DNA of 64,000 nucleotides from Halomarina pelagica. Its GTDB lineage: Archaea; Halobacteriota; Halobacteria; Halobacteriales; Haloarculaceae. Positions 8,207-17,697 of the stretch are shown in pieces. Where the stretch lies: assembly GCF_024228315.1 (NCBI RefSeq), contig NZ_CP100454.1, forward strand, positions 62,001-126,000. Reading direction: 5' to 3'. The notes beneath the pieces were generated by a model. It saw nothing but the letters and a program-made list of their open reading frames with translations. It had not been told where the DNA came from and did not search any database. A program made the translations under genes and the position numbers. Numbering within the stretch: the first letter of the stretch is position 1; every line of letters starts with the position of its first letter.

Positions 8207-9217
8207 ATGTCACAGCAGCCAGCGGAATACCCGACTCACCGACCGACAGACGAGGCGTACCTCGACGCCGACCAGTTCGACCCGCCGACCTCGCTGCTCA
8301 ACCTCCCCTGGGTCGACTGTCACAATCACGCCCACACGCTGTCGTGGGAGGACCGCGAGCGCTACTCGCTGTCGGGATGCGAAGCGATGGTCATGGTGGC
8401 GTCGGGCTACCACTGGACGCCGTACAAACCCGTCGCGGCCGAGGACGTGCAGTTCCTCTGGGACGATGTCATCAACCGGAAGCGCGCCATCGAGCGCAAC
8501 CATCTCTTCGACGCGAACCTCGCGCTCGGCGTCCACACTGGCGTCCGCATCGAGAACCCCGAAACGCTACTGGAGCGGATGGCGGCGTACAGCCAGCTCG
8601 ATGACGTCGTCGCCATCGGCGAGACGGGTATCACGCCCACTCAGCACGCCGAGTCGTGGGACTTGGACGAACAGCGAGCGGTCATTGGATCGCAGATGGA
8701 ACTCGCCGACGAGGAGGACCTGCCAGTCATCCTCCACACGCCGAACGTCGGAACCGACTCGGGGCCGGAGTACCGCCCAGAGTTCGGCCTGCCGGGCTAC
8801 GAGAGCAATACGTCGGTCGTGCAGGACCCGGTGCTTACGGGCGAGAACCCGGCGCTGGAGTCGGTGAAGATAGACATCGACGTCGCCGCAGAGGTCGGCC
8901 TGCCCGAAGAGAGTATCGTGGCGTCCCACGCTGACACGAACAACGTCGAGTACCTGCTGGAGGAGACCGACTGTTACGTCAGTTTCACGGTCGGCTACCC
9001 GTGGCTGACCGGCATCGACGCGACTGACGTCGCGAACACCATCGAGGAGTATGGCCCGGACCGCGTCATGATGGACACCGACTGCGCGAACATCCTCAAG
9101 ACCGACGTATTCTCGGTCAAGCGCAGCATCCTCGAACTGTACCGGCAGGGTATTGACGAGGACGACGTCCGGCAGGTCGTGCTCGACAATCCGCGGGACG
9201 TGTTCGGCCTTGGCTGA
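8207..9217 (+). CDS. TatD-like metal-dependent hydrolase
   Basis: The 336-residue protein is an amidohydrolase-superfamily TIM barrel of the TatD type. Metal-site motifs appear in order: VDCHNHAH (about residues 40-47), AIGETGI, VILHTPN, ASHAD and MMDTDCAN. It is longer than typical TatD DNases and has an N-terminal extension of about 35 residues. Families of this kind act as nucleases or on small carbonyl and amide substrates, so the specific reaction is open. It is a single gene followed by the convergent FAH-family gene. Confidence 0.75.
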   Translation: MSQQPAEYPTHRPTDEAYLDADQFDPPTSLLNLPWVDCHNHAHTLSWEDRERYSLSGCEAMVMVASGYHWTPYKPVAAEDVQFLWDDVINRKRAIERNHLFDANLALGVHTGVRIENPETLLERMAAYSQLDDVVAIGETGITPTQHAESWDLDEQRAVIGSQMELADEEDLPVILHTPNVGTDSGPEYRPEFGLPGYESNTSVVQDPVLTGENPALESVKIDIDVAAEVGLPEESIVASHADTNNVEYLLEETDCYVSFTVGYPWLTGIDATDVANTIEEYGPDRVMMDTDCANILKTDVFSVKRSILELYRQGIDEDDVRQVVLDNPRDVFGLG

Positions 9218-9266
9218 GAGAAAACGAAAGCGGGACGGCGAGCCAACGAGCAGTGCCGACAGCCGG

Positions 9267-10154
9267 TCAGCGATGCCGACAGCCGTTCGTTAGCTCCCCC
9301 AGTCCCTCTACGCCGACCGTCACGGTGTCGCCGTCGTCCAGCAGCACCTGCGGATCGCGGTAGACGCCGACGCCTGGGGGCGTGCCCGTGAAGATCAGAT
9401 CGCCCGGCTTCAGCGTGAACGCGCGACTGCAGAACGAAACGAGTTCGTCGATGCCGAAGATGAGGTTCGCCGTCGTCGAGTCCTGGACACGGTCGCCGTT
9501 GACCTCCGTCCAGATATCGAGGGCGTGGGGGTCGTCAACCTCCGAGAGCGTCACGAGGTCCGGGCCGGTCGGCGCGAACGTGTCGAGGCTCTTCCCGCGG
9601 ACCCACTGGCCGTCGCCGTGCTGGAGATCACGCGCCGAGACGTCGTTGCCGACCGTGACGCCGGCGACGTAGTCGAACGCATCCTCCTCGGAGACTTCGC
9701 GGGCCTCGCGGCCGACGACGACGACGAGTTCCGCCTCGTAGTCCACCTGCTCAGTGTACGATGGATTCCAGACGACATCATCACCGGGCGCGGTGAGCGT
9801 CGTCGGGAACTTCGAGAACAGCACCGGTTCGTCGGGGATGGGGTTATCTCCCTCCTCGGCGTGGTCGCGGTAGTTCAGGCCGACACAGACAATCTTCTCT
9901 GGACTCGACACCGGTTCGTGACGCTCCAGCGAGTCCAGATCGTGCCGTGCGATGCCCGCTTCCTTGGCGTACTCGACCGCGAGCGACGCCTTCTCCTCCC
10001 AGTTCCACTGCTTCAGGAGCGCCGTCGTCCGCCGGGGTATCTCGATGCCTGCTTCCTCGCCCGCGGCGTGGAGGTCAATTACGGTATTCTCGTCAAGTAG
10101 CGCGCCGCACCACGGCCAGTCCGTAGTCGACGTGCTGAATTGCCCAATACGCAT
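9267..10154 (-). CDS. Fumarylacetoacetate hydrolase (FAH) family protein
   Basis: The 295-residue protein belongs to the FAH superfamily, which hydrolyses or decarboxylates 2-oxo acids from aromatic or sugar degradation. Visible motifs are CVGLNYRDHAEE (about 100-111), the metal ligands in YEAELVVVVG and GNDVSARDLQ, GKSLDTFAPTGPDLV, and the C-terminal LKPGDLIFTGTPPGVGVYRDP. The start fits a TATA box (10177-10186). A decayed second copy lies at 12271-12600. The substrate could be a ring-cleavage product, given nearby VOC and CoA-transferase genes, but this is inference. Confidence 0.88.
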   Translation of the reverse strand: MRIGQFSTSTTDWPWCGALLDENTVIDLHAAGEEAGIEIPRRTTALLKQWNWEEKASLAVEYAKEAGIARHDLDSLERHEPVSSPEKIVCVGLNYRDHAEEGDNPIPDEPVLFSKFPTTLTAPGDDVVWNPSYTEQVDYEAELVVVVGREAREVSEEDAFDYVAGVTVGNDVSARDLQHGDGQWVRGKSLDTFAPTGPDLVTLSEVDDPHALDIWTEVNGDRVQDSTTANLIFGIDELVSFCSRAFTLKPGDLIFTGTPPGVGVYRDPQVLLDDGDTVTVGVEGLGELTNGCRHR

Positions 10155-10176
10155 CGGAGTAGGCTACTATCCGCAG

Positions 10177-10186
10177 ATATTTAATT
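10177..10186 (-). promoter_or_regulatory. TATA-like box for the FAH-family gene
   Basis: On the minus strand this reads aattaaatat, centred about 27 bases before the ATG at 10154, which indicates a leaderless transcript. Confidence 0.5.
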
Positions 10187-10189
10187 GTC

Positions 10190-10739
10190 GGTCTAGACGA
10201 AGCGCGCGAGCCACTGCATGACGCGAACCACTGTGAATCATTTTCATGTCGGGCCTGGAGGTACAGATGGACTCGAGGTTTTCCCTGGGGCGTATCGACC
10301 GGGGAACGTTCGACTCTACAGGGCACTCGTCGACACTAGCGTGAGCACGTCGGTATTGGCGGGCGTCGTCAACGACCCCGACGCCGTCACGGCCCGCTAG
10401 CGGGAGAACCGCGGTTCATCTCGGTCATCACGCAACCGCTTGACGAGTACGAGACGTACTTCGACCTCCACGAGATGGGATCGCGCGACGCCCTCCGGGC
10501 CGAGGGCGCCAGTCTCGGCGACGTGGACGTCGGTGACCTGAACGGCGTTACCACCGCATGAAGCCGTATTCCGACATCGAACCAGCCTTCGAACGCCCGC
10601 GAACACGGGATACGGTCCGTCTGTCGTCTCGTCCATCACGTCCAGATCAGCGTACACGTTGCACTCCGAATCCATCACGTCACCCGATTACTGACGGTCA
10701 CGACGCGGCGCGAGAGAAGACCGAACGACAGGTCGCTGC
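10190..10739. other. Stretch without an intact gene; unassigned coding debris
   Basis: No full gene is visible in about 550 bases. A partial plus-strand frame near 10407-10560 reads GEPRFISVITQPLDEYETYF and continues with DLHEMGSRDALRAEG before a TGA at 10558-10560. It has no start codon and an upstream piece is in another frame. It looks like gene debris that I could not assign. It precedes the CoA-transferase beta relic. Confidence 0.4.
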
Positions 10740-11151
10740 TGAACCGAAGAAGCGCCACACCCTCAGTAGTCCCAGCGCTCAATGGTGGTCGCACGGGCGG
10801 CACAGAAACTCAAGGACGGCGACGACTACCGTGTCGCCGTCCACGTCCCGAACCTGGCCTACAACCTCGAGAAACGGGCCCACGCACTGAACTTGCAGAT
10901 AGTATACGAGTTTGGCACCGTCGATTCGACTCCGCCGAAGTTGCCGTTGGTTTATCGGCGATCCTATGCTCGCTACGGACGCAAAGAGCGTCGTGTCGAT
11001 GGTACATGGGTTCTTTTATTACCCGCAAGTTGATCGTATCGGCGCGGGCTTCTTGGGGAGGGTGCAGATTGACCGGTTTAGGAACATCGACTTGACGGTC
11101 ATCGGCGACGTTGACCTCATCGCCCGCCTCTCCGGCTGCGGTGACAGGTAG
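10740..11151 (+). pseudogene. Decayed CoA-transferase beta subunit
   Basis: One frame from 10782 reads MVVARAAQKLKDGD, then HVPNLAYNLEKRAHALNLQI and VYEFGTVDSTPPKLPLVY. After a frameshift near 10950 another frame reads IGDPMLATDAKSVVSM, FFYYPQVDRIGAGFLGRVQI and DRFRNIDLTVIGD. These match the order of family I CoA-transferase beta subunits (xxAAxxLxDGD, glycine-rich LP motif, EsGxid, SMxxxFxYlQ, GxLGaaQvDrfGNlN). The usual GlGlP and GAAQ residues are already altered, so it is non-functional. The intact alpha subunit lies at 10-927. Confidence 0.75.
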
Positions 11152-11387
11152 GGAGGCTGACCGAAGGGCCGATGATGGACTAGCGGCATAGGTCGTTGGT
11201 TCGAGGGACCTTCAAGCGTTCAACACCTGAGAGGCGTTTGCCCCTCTCGATCCGGGGTGCGTCGCTGACGGCACTGGGGGGAACCCATGACCGAGGGATC
11301 AGCAGAACTCGCCGGTCGAACACCGACCCTCTCTGGCGAGGAGTCGTCCGGGGGAACACTAACCTTCCTCGAATCGCAACGGTGACT

Positions 11388-12209
11388 ATGCGTTCCCATA
11401 TGGTCTCGCGTACAGGTCGCCCAGATCTCCACGTCGTCGAAACGGGATTGCAGGACGCTCAGTCTATCCTCCTCGTCCACGGGTACTCTCAGAACCATCT
11501 CTCGTGGCGTAAGCAATTGTTCTCTCCGCTAGCCGACGCGTTTCATCTGGTAGCGATGGATCTACGCGGTCACGGGGACTCGGAGAAGCCACGCGACGGA
11601 TACGACGATAGTGAGGCCTGGGCGAGCGATGTACGCGCAGTCGTCGAAGCACTCGACTTAGAACCGTTCGTACTCGTCGGGTGGTCCTACGGATCGCTTG
11701 TCGTGCTCGACTATCTAGCGAGTTATAGCGCTATCGGCGTTGACGGCGTGAACCTGGTCGGCATCGTCGCCGGAGTCGGGACCGAACAAACGAACGAATG
11801 GCTCCAGCAGGGGTACCTCGAGCTATTCCCGGACCTTGTCTCATCCGACGCCGAGACGAGCGCGTCGGCGCTCGATCGATTCGTCGCACAGTGTTTCAAT
11901 GCGGAGTTATCACCTGAGGAACGGTACCTCCTGCTCGGGATGAACACAATCGTCCCGCCGTACGTCCGCGATGGGATGCGCGACCGAACCGTGGCACACG
12001 TCGAGTTTTTAGATGACATCTCCGTGCCCACACTGCTCACGCATGGCGCTCACGACGGTGTCGTCGCCATCGACGCAGCGCGCGAGGCCGCCCGTCGAAT
12101 ACCCGATTCTACGCTGTCGGAGTACCCCGAAGACGGACATACGCCGTTCTGGGAGTCTCCCGAACGGTTCAATCGAGAACTCGCGGAATTCGTTACAGAG
12201 GTATCCTAA
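11388..12209 (+). CDS. Alpha/beta hydrolase
   Basis: This 273-residue protein has the alpha/beta-hydrolase core: LLVHGYSQNHLSW (oxyanion loop, about residue 30), MDLRGHGDSEKP, nucleophile elbow GWSYGS (about 110), the acid in THGAHDGVV and the catalytic His in YPEDGHTPFWESPE. Such enzymes cleave esters, C-C bonds or act as haloperoxidase-like proteins. The upstream frame is open to 11196 but looks non-coding; ATG 11388 or 11400 are the likely starts. It is flanked by relics on both sides, with no evident operon. Confidence 0.82.
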   Translation: MRSHMVSRTGRPDLHVVETGLQDAQSILLVHGYSQNHLSWRKQLFSPLADAFHLVAMDLRGHGDSEKPRDGYDDSEAWASDVRAVVEALDLEPFVLVGWSYGSLVVLDYLASYSAIGVDGVNLVGIVAGVGTEQTNEWLQQGYLELFPDLVSSDAETSASALDRFVAQCFNAELSPEERYLLLGMNTIVPPYVRDGMRDRTVAHVEFLDDISVPTLLTHGAHDGVVAIDAAREAARRIPDSTLSEYPEDGHTPFWESPERFNRELAEFVTEVS

Positions 12210-12270
12210 CTGACGACTAGAGAGCATAACTGGACTCGCGAAGGAACCCACGTATGTCGGCAGACGTTGG

Positions 12271-12600
12271 TCAGTTCGCCGGCGCCCTTGGCGCCGACAG
12301 TAACGGTGACACTATCGTCAAGCAAAACCTATGGTCGCGGTACACTCCGCTTCCAGATGGGATACCAGAAAGTGTACATCTCCGGAGCAAGGATAAGGCG
12401 TAGCTATAGAAGGCAATTAGTTCGTCGATACTGAAGATGAGGTTCGCCGTGGTCATATCCTGAACTCGTTTGCCGTTGATTTCCGTTTAGACCCTGAGAT
12501 CGTGGGGATAGTAGCTCTCTGTCAACGCTACCAGTTCTGGGCCAATCAGTGCTAACGTATCCCAACTCTTCCCGTGCACTCACTGCACGTCATCGTGTAA
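12271..12600 (-). pseudogene. Decayed second FAH-family gene
   Basis: The minus strand reads VQWVHGKSWDTLALIGPELV, then after lesions MTTANLIFSIDELIAFYSYA and GIPSGSGVYRDHRF. These align piece by piece with the intact FAH protein at 9267-10154 (GKSLDTFAPTGPDLV, STTANLIFGIDELVSFCSRA, GTPPGVGVYRDPQV). Only the C-terminal third remains and stops and frameshifts break it. GC content falls here, at the border of the IS-rich stretch. Confidence 0.85.
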
Positions 12601-12696
12601 CAAAGTCTATAACAGAATGATAAAATATCATCATGTGTTCGGGTTTTCGTTTTGTTTCAAATACGACTATCAATGTGACGACCAGGGATAACCGGA

Positions 12697-13128
12697 TTAT
12701 CGTTGCTTGATCCCTTGATAGAGGAACTCGATGATCGCGCCGAGGATGACGACATTCTTCACGAACTGATACATCTCTACTTGTCGCTGTTGTTCGTCGT
12801 CCTCGTTCCAGAAATCGTGCATAATCGGGGTCACTCCGAGAAGGAAAGAGGCGATAGCCCCAGTGGCAACGATCGGAACACGCCAGAGAATGACCCCGAG
12901 ACTCCCAATTGCAAGCAGTCCACTGGAGAACGGAACCAACATCTCTGCATATGGTACCCCTTTCGATTCCGCATACGCTATCTGGCCATCCAACTGCCTA
13001 AAATTCTTAAGCGCAGTGTACCCGAGGGCCCCTCCGATGAGGATCCGACTCAGGAGTGAAGGGGGATCACGGGTTGATTTCGCGAGGGTTCTATTCTGAT
13101 CGGACTCAAGAGACTGTTCAGGCTCCAT
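12697..13128 (-). CDS. DoxX-family membrane protein
   Basis: The 143-residue protein has a hydrophilic N-terminus of about 28 residues and then four predicted membrane segments. The family pattern is visible: SRILIGGALGYTALKNF, GVPYAEMLVPFSSGLLAIGSLGVIL, PIMHDFWNEDDEQQRQVEMYQFVKNVVILGAII. The MHDFW and FxKN segments are hallmarks of DoxX-like proteins. The biochemical role of the family is poorly known; some members pair with redox enzymes. It is a single gene. Confidence 0.82.
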   Translation of the reverse strand: MEPEQSLESDQNRTLAKSTRDPPSLLSRILIGGALGYTALKNFRQLDGQIAYAESKGVPYAEMLVPFSSGLLAIGSLGVILWRVPIVATGAIASFLLGVTPIMHDFWNEDDEQQRQVEMYQFVKNVVILGAIIEFLYQGIKQR

Positions 13129-13507
13129 GTTCTCACCATCGTTTGGAAGGATACTAATCTAGCGGTAAATTCCAAAGATGCTATTATTAATCCATCTCTT
13201 AACACACACGGTTAGTTATGATTATGCGGTGCGAAGTGTGAAGTCCGATCTTAAGGAGTGAGTGAGCAGATCGAGAGAATATTATATCTGATATGTAGGG
13301 CAGTCAATCTGCTAGTTGAATGGAGCACCGGCAATCACAAGTTGAGAGTGATATCCTCAATGCATAGGAACCGTAGCGTAGACTAACCGCTCCAGTGATT
13401 CCTGCACGAAGAAGGAAGCGACCGAGAGGATGCGATCGCCCGACTGTCTAGTCTCGAGGCAATGGAAGTGAACACTGTCTTGCTAGTATGACAGTCAGTA
13501 TCGGCAC
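13129..13507. other. AT-rich intergenic stretch, no gene seen
   Basis: About 380 bases of lower-GC sequence lie between doxX and the transposase relic. I see no coding pattern, tRNA or clear repeat. It includes the doxX promoter region near 13148-13172. Confidence 0.5.
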
Positions 13508-14094
13508 ATGCCCTCGACGCCTGCCTCACGACGCGCGGTCTTCCGGCCGATCACGACGACCTCGTATCATGACTGGCCGGCGTACGACACGATAGCGCTG
13601 TACGATCGTCGCTCGCTTGGCGCGCTCAAGGGAGATATCCGGACGGTTGCGACGGTCTGGTTCGAGCACGACGTCTACGACTCGCTTGCTGACTTCGTCT
13701 GCCACCTTCCGCTAGCGTATGTTGAGTTCCAATCCCACGATCGCTATCCCGGCGTTACGCAGTACGAGATGCCCCCCTCGTTCGCGTGTTCGTGCTAAAA
13801 CAACTCTACGGAAGGGACCACGAGACCGCGCTGGTTGAGTACCTCGATCGTCGCCCTGCTCTCTGCGAGCACCTGGACTTCGAATCGGTCCCCGACCAGT
13901 TAACGCTGTGGGGGAGCTGGCCCACCCGCTTTTCCGCAGCCCTCCGCGAGACCATCGAGCCGGCCGCTCGAACGATCCTCATTACCCCCCAGAATGCGGG
14001 GGTTACGGGCCGGCGCGACCCAGAACGGAACAGCCACCACCGGGCAGAGGATACAGACGAATCGACGCCTGACGATCTGACCGTCCTACAATAA
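13508..14094 (+). pseudogene. Transposase N-terminal relic
   Basis: Two adjacent frames form one protein start: the first ends YPGVTQYEMPP, and the second continues VFVLKQLYGRDHETALVEYL, then DRRPALCEHLDFESVPDQLT. The break sits in a run of six C at 13772-13777; one extra C would restore PPLVRVFVLKQL. The pattern matches N-terminal parts of haloarchaeal IS4/IS5-like transposases. The catalytic C-terminal domain is absent. Confidence 0.6.
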
Positions 14095-14133
14095 CTGTTA
14101 GAACTTTTTGCTCAGCTATTGTGACCGTAGCTA

Positions 14134-15115
14134 GTGAACCATCTCGACGAACTCTCCGTCGAGGAATCGCAAGACGCCCTCGACAACGTGGACGGAACGA
14201 AGCTGACGTAACGGCTCTTAGCGGCAATCGCGTACAACATCGGTGTGACGCAAGCTGAGTTGGCCGACTGGGACGACGTTCAGCGGCGGACGATCTACAG
14301 TTGGTCCACGCGACTCAACACCGACGAGTCGCGGGAGCCAACTGTGTCTGATGATAAATGAACTAGAAGGAAACGAAAATTGCCATATTTATAGAAGAAT
14401 TTGGAGCAACTATTCACGAATCACCTGAAGAGATTGGCATCAACGCGCCGGCGCTCGCCCAAGAATACCTTGAAGAAACGTACGGCGTCGAGTAATTAAT
14501 CCCGAGTTGTCGGCAGTCGCTGAAAGAAGCAGGATTGAGCTATCAGAAACCGCCCCGAAGAGTTGCTGAAGCTGGCGAAACCGAGCAAGAGAAGTTCACC
14601 GATAAGCTCAAAAAAGCGACGGGAGATGGACGCCACCGTAGTCTTTATCGATCAAACCAAGAAATCCATGCAAGTCGAGCCGCGCGCCGCGTGGTTTCCG
14701 CGCGGTAGGGGGCCCTCCGTCGAACTCTCCGGCCAACGCGACTGGAAGTGTCTATTGGGCGAGGTTACCGAGGACGGTGATCGCTTTTTCTCCCGATTTA
14801 AGGGGTATGTCACGGCCATCCACACAAAATATCTAATTTTGATTTATACAAATAATTCGGTATAAGTTGATCGTGGTGCTTGATGGAGCGCCGTATCGTC
14901 AGGCGTCGACCGTCACGGACCTAGCGGCCCGTGACGACCTCGCCTTCGTGACGTTACCATCGTATTCGCCAGAACTGAACCCTGTCGAGGAATGCCGGAG
15001 ACAGCTGCAAGCTGCTCTCAGCAACCGCTTCTTTGACTCGCTCGACGAGCTTACAACAGCGATCGACACCGCTCTCGACCAACTCTCTGCCCCTAATGTG
15101 AGCAATTATTTCTAG
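14134..15115 (+). pseudogene. IS630-family transposase relic
   Basis: The first part (from GTG 14134) reads VNHLDELSVEESQDALDNVD, then an in-frame TAA, then RLLAAIAYNIGVTQAELADW and RRTIYSWSTRL, the HTH of IS630 orfA. A lower-GC, heavily damaged middle follows. The catalytic domain is recognisable as MDATVVFIDQTKKSMQVEPR and DWKCLLGEVTEDGDRFF, then after a break VVLDGAPYRQASTV and LPSYSPELNPVEECRRQLQA, the DDE end. Several stops and frameshifts make it dead. Confidence 0.85.
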
Positions 15116-15213
15116 TTCCTACTATAGGATACGTTTTCGCCACCGCAACAAGCTATCAGGTCGTCGCCAGATATCCGATAATAACGGGATTGTGCTGAAC
15201 GATTGGACGGCTT

Positions 15214-16581
15214 TCAATCGTCGAAATCGGCACTAGCTGGGGTAGGAGCCTCCGTCTCGTGATCAACATCAACGTCGCTCGTGTCCTTGGGAACGACGTT
15301 GTCAAGGATGAGTGAGACAAGGGCAGTGACGACGACGGCTTCTCCGAGGAACATCTGGACCTGTTCGGGGAGTTGCTGAAGGACCTCGGGCCGGGTAGCG
15401 ACACCAAGGCCCAAGCCGATTGACGCAGCGATAATGACCATGTTGCGCTGATTTAGCACGACGTTGTCCTTGAGAATTTTGAATCCACTGGAGAGGACCA
15501 TGCCGAACATGACGAGCGTCACCCCCCCGAGAACTGGGTTCGGCATGGTTGCGAACAGCGCGCCAACCTTCGGCACGAATCCGAGCAACAGGAGAATCAC
15601 ACCGCCGACGACGACAATGAATCGACTCATAATGCCAGTAAAGGTGACGACGCCGACGTTCTGTGCGAACGAAGTGTTCGGGAATGCACCGAAGACGCCT
15701 GCGAGACCGCTCATCACGCCGTCAGCTATGACGCCACCTTTGAGTTCAGACTCTTTCGGTTCGCGGTCCTCCACTGCTGTAATTGCTGAGATGTGGCCGA
15801 TCGTTTCCATTGTCGTCGTGACGTAGATCACCGAGAGGATGAGGATAGGAACGGGTTCAAATGCGATTCCGAACTTCAGGGGAACAGGGAACGCGAACCA
15901 GGCTGCTTGAGTGACCGGTGAAAAATCAACCATCCCGAGCGCGGCGGCAACGATGTAGCCGACCGCGATGCTGACCAGAAGGCTGAGGATTCGAAGATAA
16001 CCCGAAAACAGCTGATTCAATCCAATCGCGACGACAAACACGAGACCGCCGAGCGCGAGATTAACTGGCGCCCCGTAGTTGGGCATTCCGACTCCGCCGG
16101 CGAGATAATCCATCCCAACGGGAATGAGATAGAGACCGATTATCACGACGATCAATCCGTTTACGAGCGGGGTAAAGTACGACTCAAACCACTCGAATTT
16201 CCACCCGATGAACACCTCAACGAGTGCGGCAACGATACAAGCACCGAAGGCCGCAGCGAGGCTGTACTGCGTTGCCACGGAGATAATCGCGCCGACAAAG
16301 GCGAAGCTCGTCCCCATGACGATCGGTAACCGCGCGCCAACCGGACCGATTGGCGAGGCTTGTACGATCGTCGCGAGACCGGCGAAGACCAACGCCATCT
16401 GAACAAGGAAGGTCACCTGTCCCGTCGCAAGGCCGACCGCACCGGCGATGATGAGCGGCGGAGCAAGGTTCGGTAAAATCATCGCCAGAATATGTTGTAG
16501 GCCTAGCGGAACTGATTCGCGTAACGGTGGCTTCGCGTCGATACCATACACTATCTCGATATCAGAGGTGTTATCGGACAT
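15214..16581 (-). CDS. NCS2-family uracil/xanthine-type permease
   Basis: The 455-residue membrane protein is a nucleobase:cation symporter of the NCS2 (UraA/PbuX) family with about 12-14 membrane segments. Landmarks include GLQHILAMILPNLAPPLI at the N-terminus, PIGPVGARLPIVMGTSFAFVG, the family signature TTTMETIGHISAIT with the substrate-binding Glu, and GAFPNTSFAQNVGVVTFTGI. The start at 16581 sits 29 bases downstream (in transcription) of the TATA box at 16605-16616. A decayed paralogue lies at 22098-23464. Given the neighbouring xanthine dehydrogenase, a purine such as xanthine or urate is a likely substrate; that is inference. Confidence 0.9.
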   Translation of the reverse strand: MSDNTSDIEIVYGIDAKPPLRESVPLGLQHILAMILPNLAPPLIIAGAVGLATGQVTFLVQMALVFAGLATIVQASPIGPVGARLPIVMGTSFAFVGAIISVATQYSLAAAFGACIVAALVEVFIGWKFEWFESYFTPLVNGLIVVIIGLYLIPVGMDYLAGGVGMPNYGAPVNLALGGLVFVVAIGLNQLFSGYLRILSLLVSIAVGYIVAAALGMVDFSPVTQAAWFAFPVPLKFGIAFEPVPILILSVIYVTTTMETIGHISAITAVEDREPKESELKGGVIADGVMSGLAGVFGAFPNTSFAQNVGVVTFTGIMSRFIVVVGGVILLLLGFVPKVGALFATMPNPVLGGVTLVMFGMVLSSGFKILKDNVVLNQRNMVIIAASIGLGLGVATRPEVLQQLPEQVQMFLGEAVVVTALVSLILDNVVPKDTSDVDVDHETEAPTPASADFDD

Positions 16582-16604
16582 CGTATAGAGGAATGACAAT
16601 AGTT

Positions 16605-16616
16605 AACTTATAACTT
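16605..16616 (-). promoter_or_regulatory. TATA-like box for the NCS2 permease
   Basis: The minus-strand sequence aagttataagtt is centred about 29 bases before the ATG at 16581. It indicates a leaderless transcript and decides the start over 16599. Confidence 0.55.
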
Positions 16617-16887
16617 TGGCATGTCCATCATCGTCGCGTAGCGGTTATAGGATTATGTTTAGATAGATCATTATAACTAATAGCCTATCCCAGATTAGAT
16701 TCGCAATTTAAGTCCCTTGCGCTGCAACCCGTTTTACCACGGTGGGACCATATGACTAGTGTCGCTCGATCATAGGCAGGATATCGGGATTCACAATGTT
16801 CTGCTCTGTAGGATCGCTAGACTCCGGCGTGACGACTCCGTTATCTCGGTGGAAACCGAAGGGGCAGATTGGTTTGAGTTTAGAATT

Positions 16888-17697
16888 CCGCCACTTCACA
16901 CTTATTACGGTCGCCACTGCTAAAACAGTTCTCGAGAAACCAGGCGAACCCGCCAACCCCGTTGGCGGAAGCGGGTTCGCCGACTGGGCGATGCTCACAC
17001 TACATGTCCTCCGGATTGAACTCAGTAAGTCCTAACCGTCAGACAATTGACTTGCTGAGCGAAATACCGAGCGTCTTGGAAGAGATTGGCCTCACGCGGT
17101 TGCCTCACTACATGGTCCCCGATAACTGGTTCGAGAAGATTCCGACGACGACTTAGCGTGCGTTTCTCCGCGCGTCAGCGGAGAAACGCACTGGCCACGC
17201 CGCTATCGATTCGACTGGCTTCGACCGCGACCAGCCTTCGCAGTAGTACGCTCAACGAGCACACTACCACGTCCGGTCGCTAAAAGTCACTGCTCTCGTG
17301 GATGTCGAAACGCTGGACGTCACCGACGTCCACTGCACGACGACGAAGAAACACGACGCGAAGATTGGCCTGCAGGTCGCCCGCGTTTCGGCGGGCAAGC
17401 TACTCTCGTTGCCCGCTGATTGAGCGTACGACGGCAAACCATTCCGCGATGAACTCCGAAGTTACGGAGTTCGTCCGCTCATTAAGCATCGGATCCACAA
17501 TTCGCTTGATTTCGTACACAACGCACGGCTGAGTTCAACGCACGACAACCGCCCCTGGATGGTCGAAACCGTCTTCTCAAGCCTCAGGCGCACACTCGGC
17601 GCAGCCGTGCGTGTGCGAAGCTGGCATCAGGAGCTCCGCGAGATGATCCTCAAATGTACCGTCTACAAGCTCCGTCGGAGCGTGAGATATCCGTGAA
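16888..17697 (+). pseudogene. IS5-family transposase relic
   Basis: Ordered pieces of a haloarchaeal IS5-type transposase are visible. They are LITVATAKTVLEKPGEPANP and SGFADWAMLTLHVLRIEL; after a shift RQTIDLLSEIPSVLEEIGLT and RLPHYMVPDNWFEKIPTTT then a stop; HAAIDSTGFDRDQPS; VTALVDVETLDVTDVHCTTT and KKHDAKIGLQVAR; AYDGKPFRDELRSYGVRPLI; and WMVETVFSSLRRTLGAAVRV. Multiple stops and shifts exclude function. The DDE motif residues are still recognisable. Confidence 0.85.
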
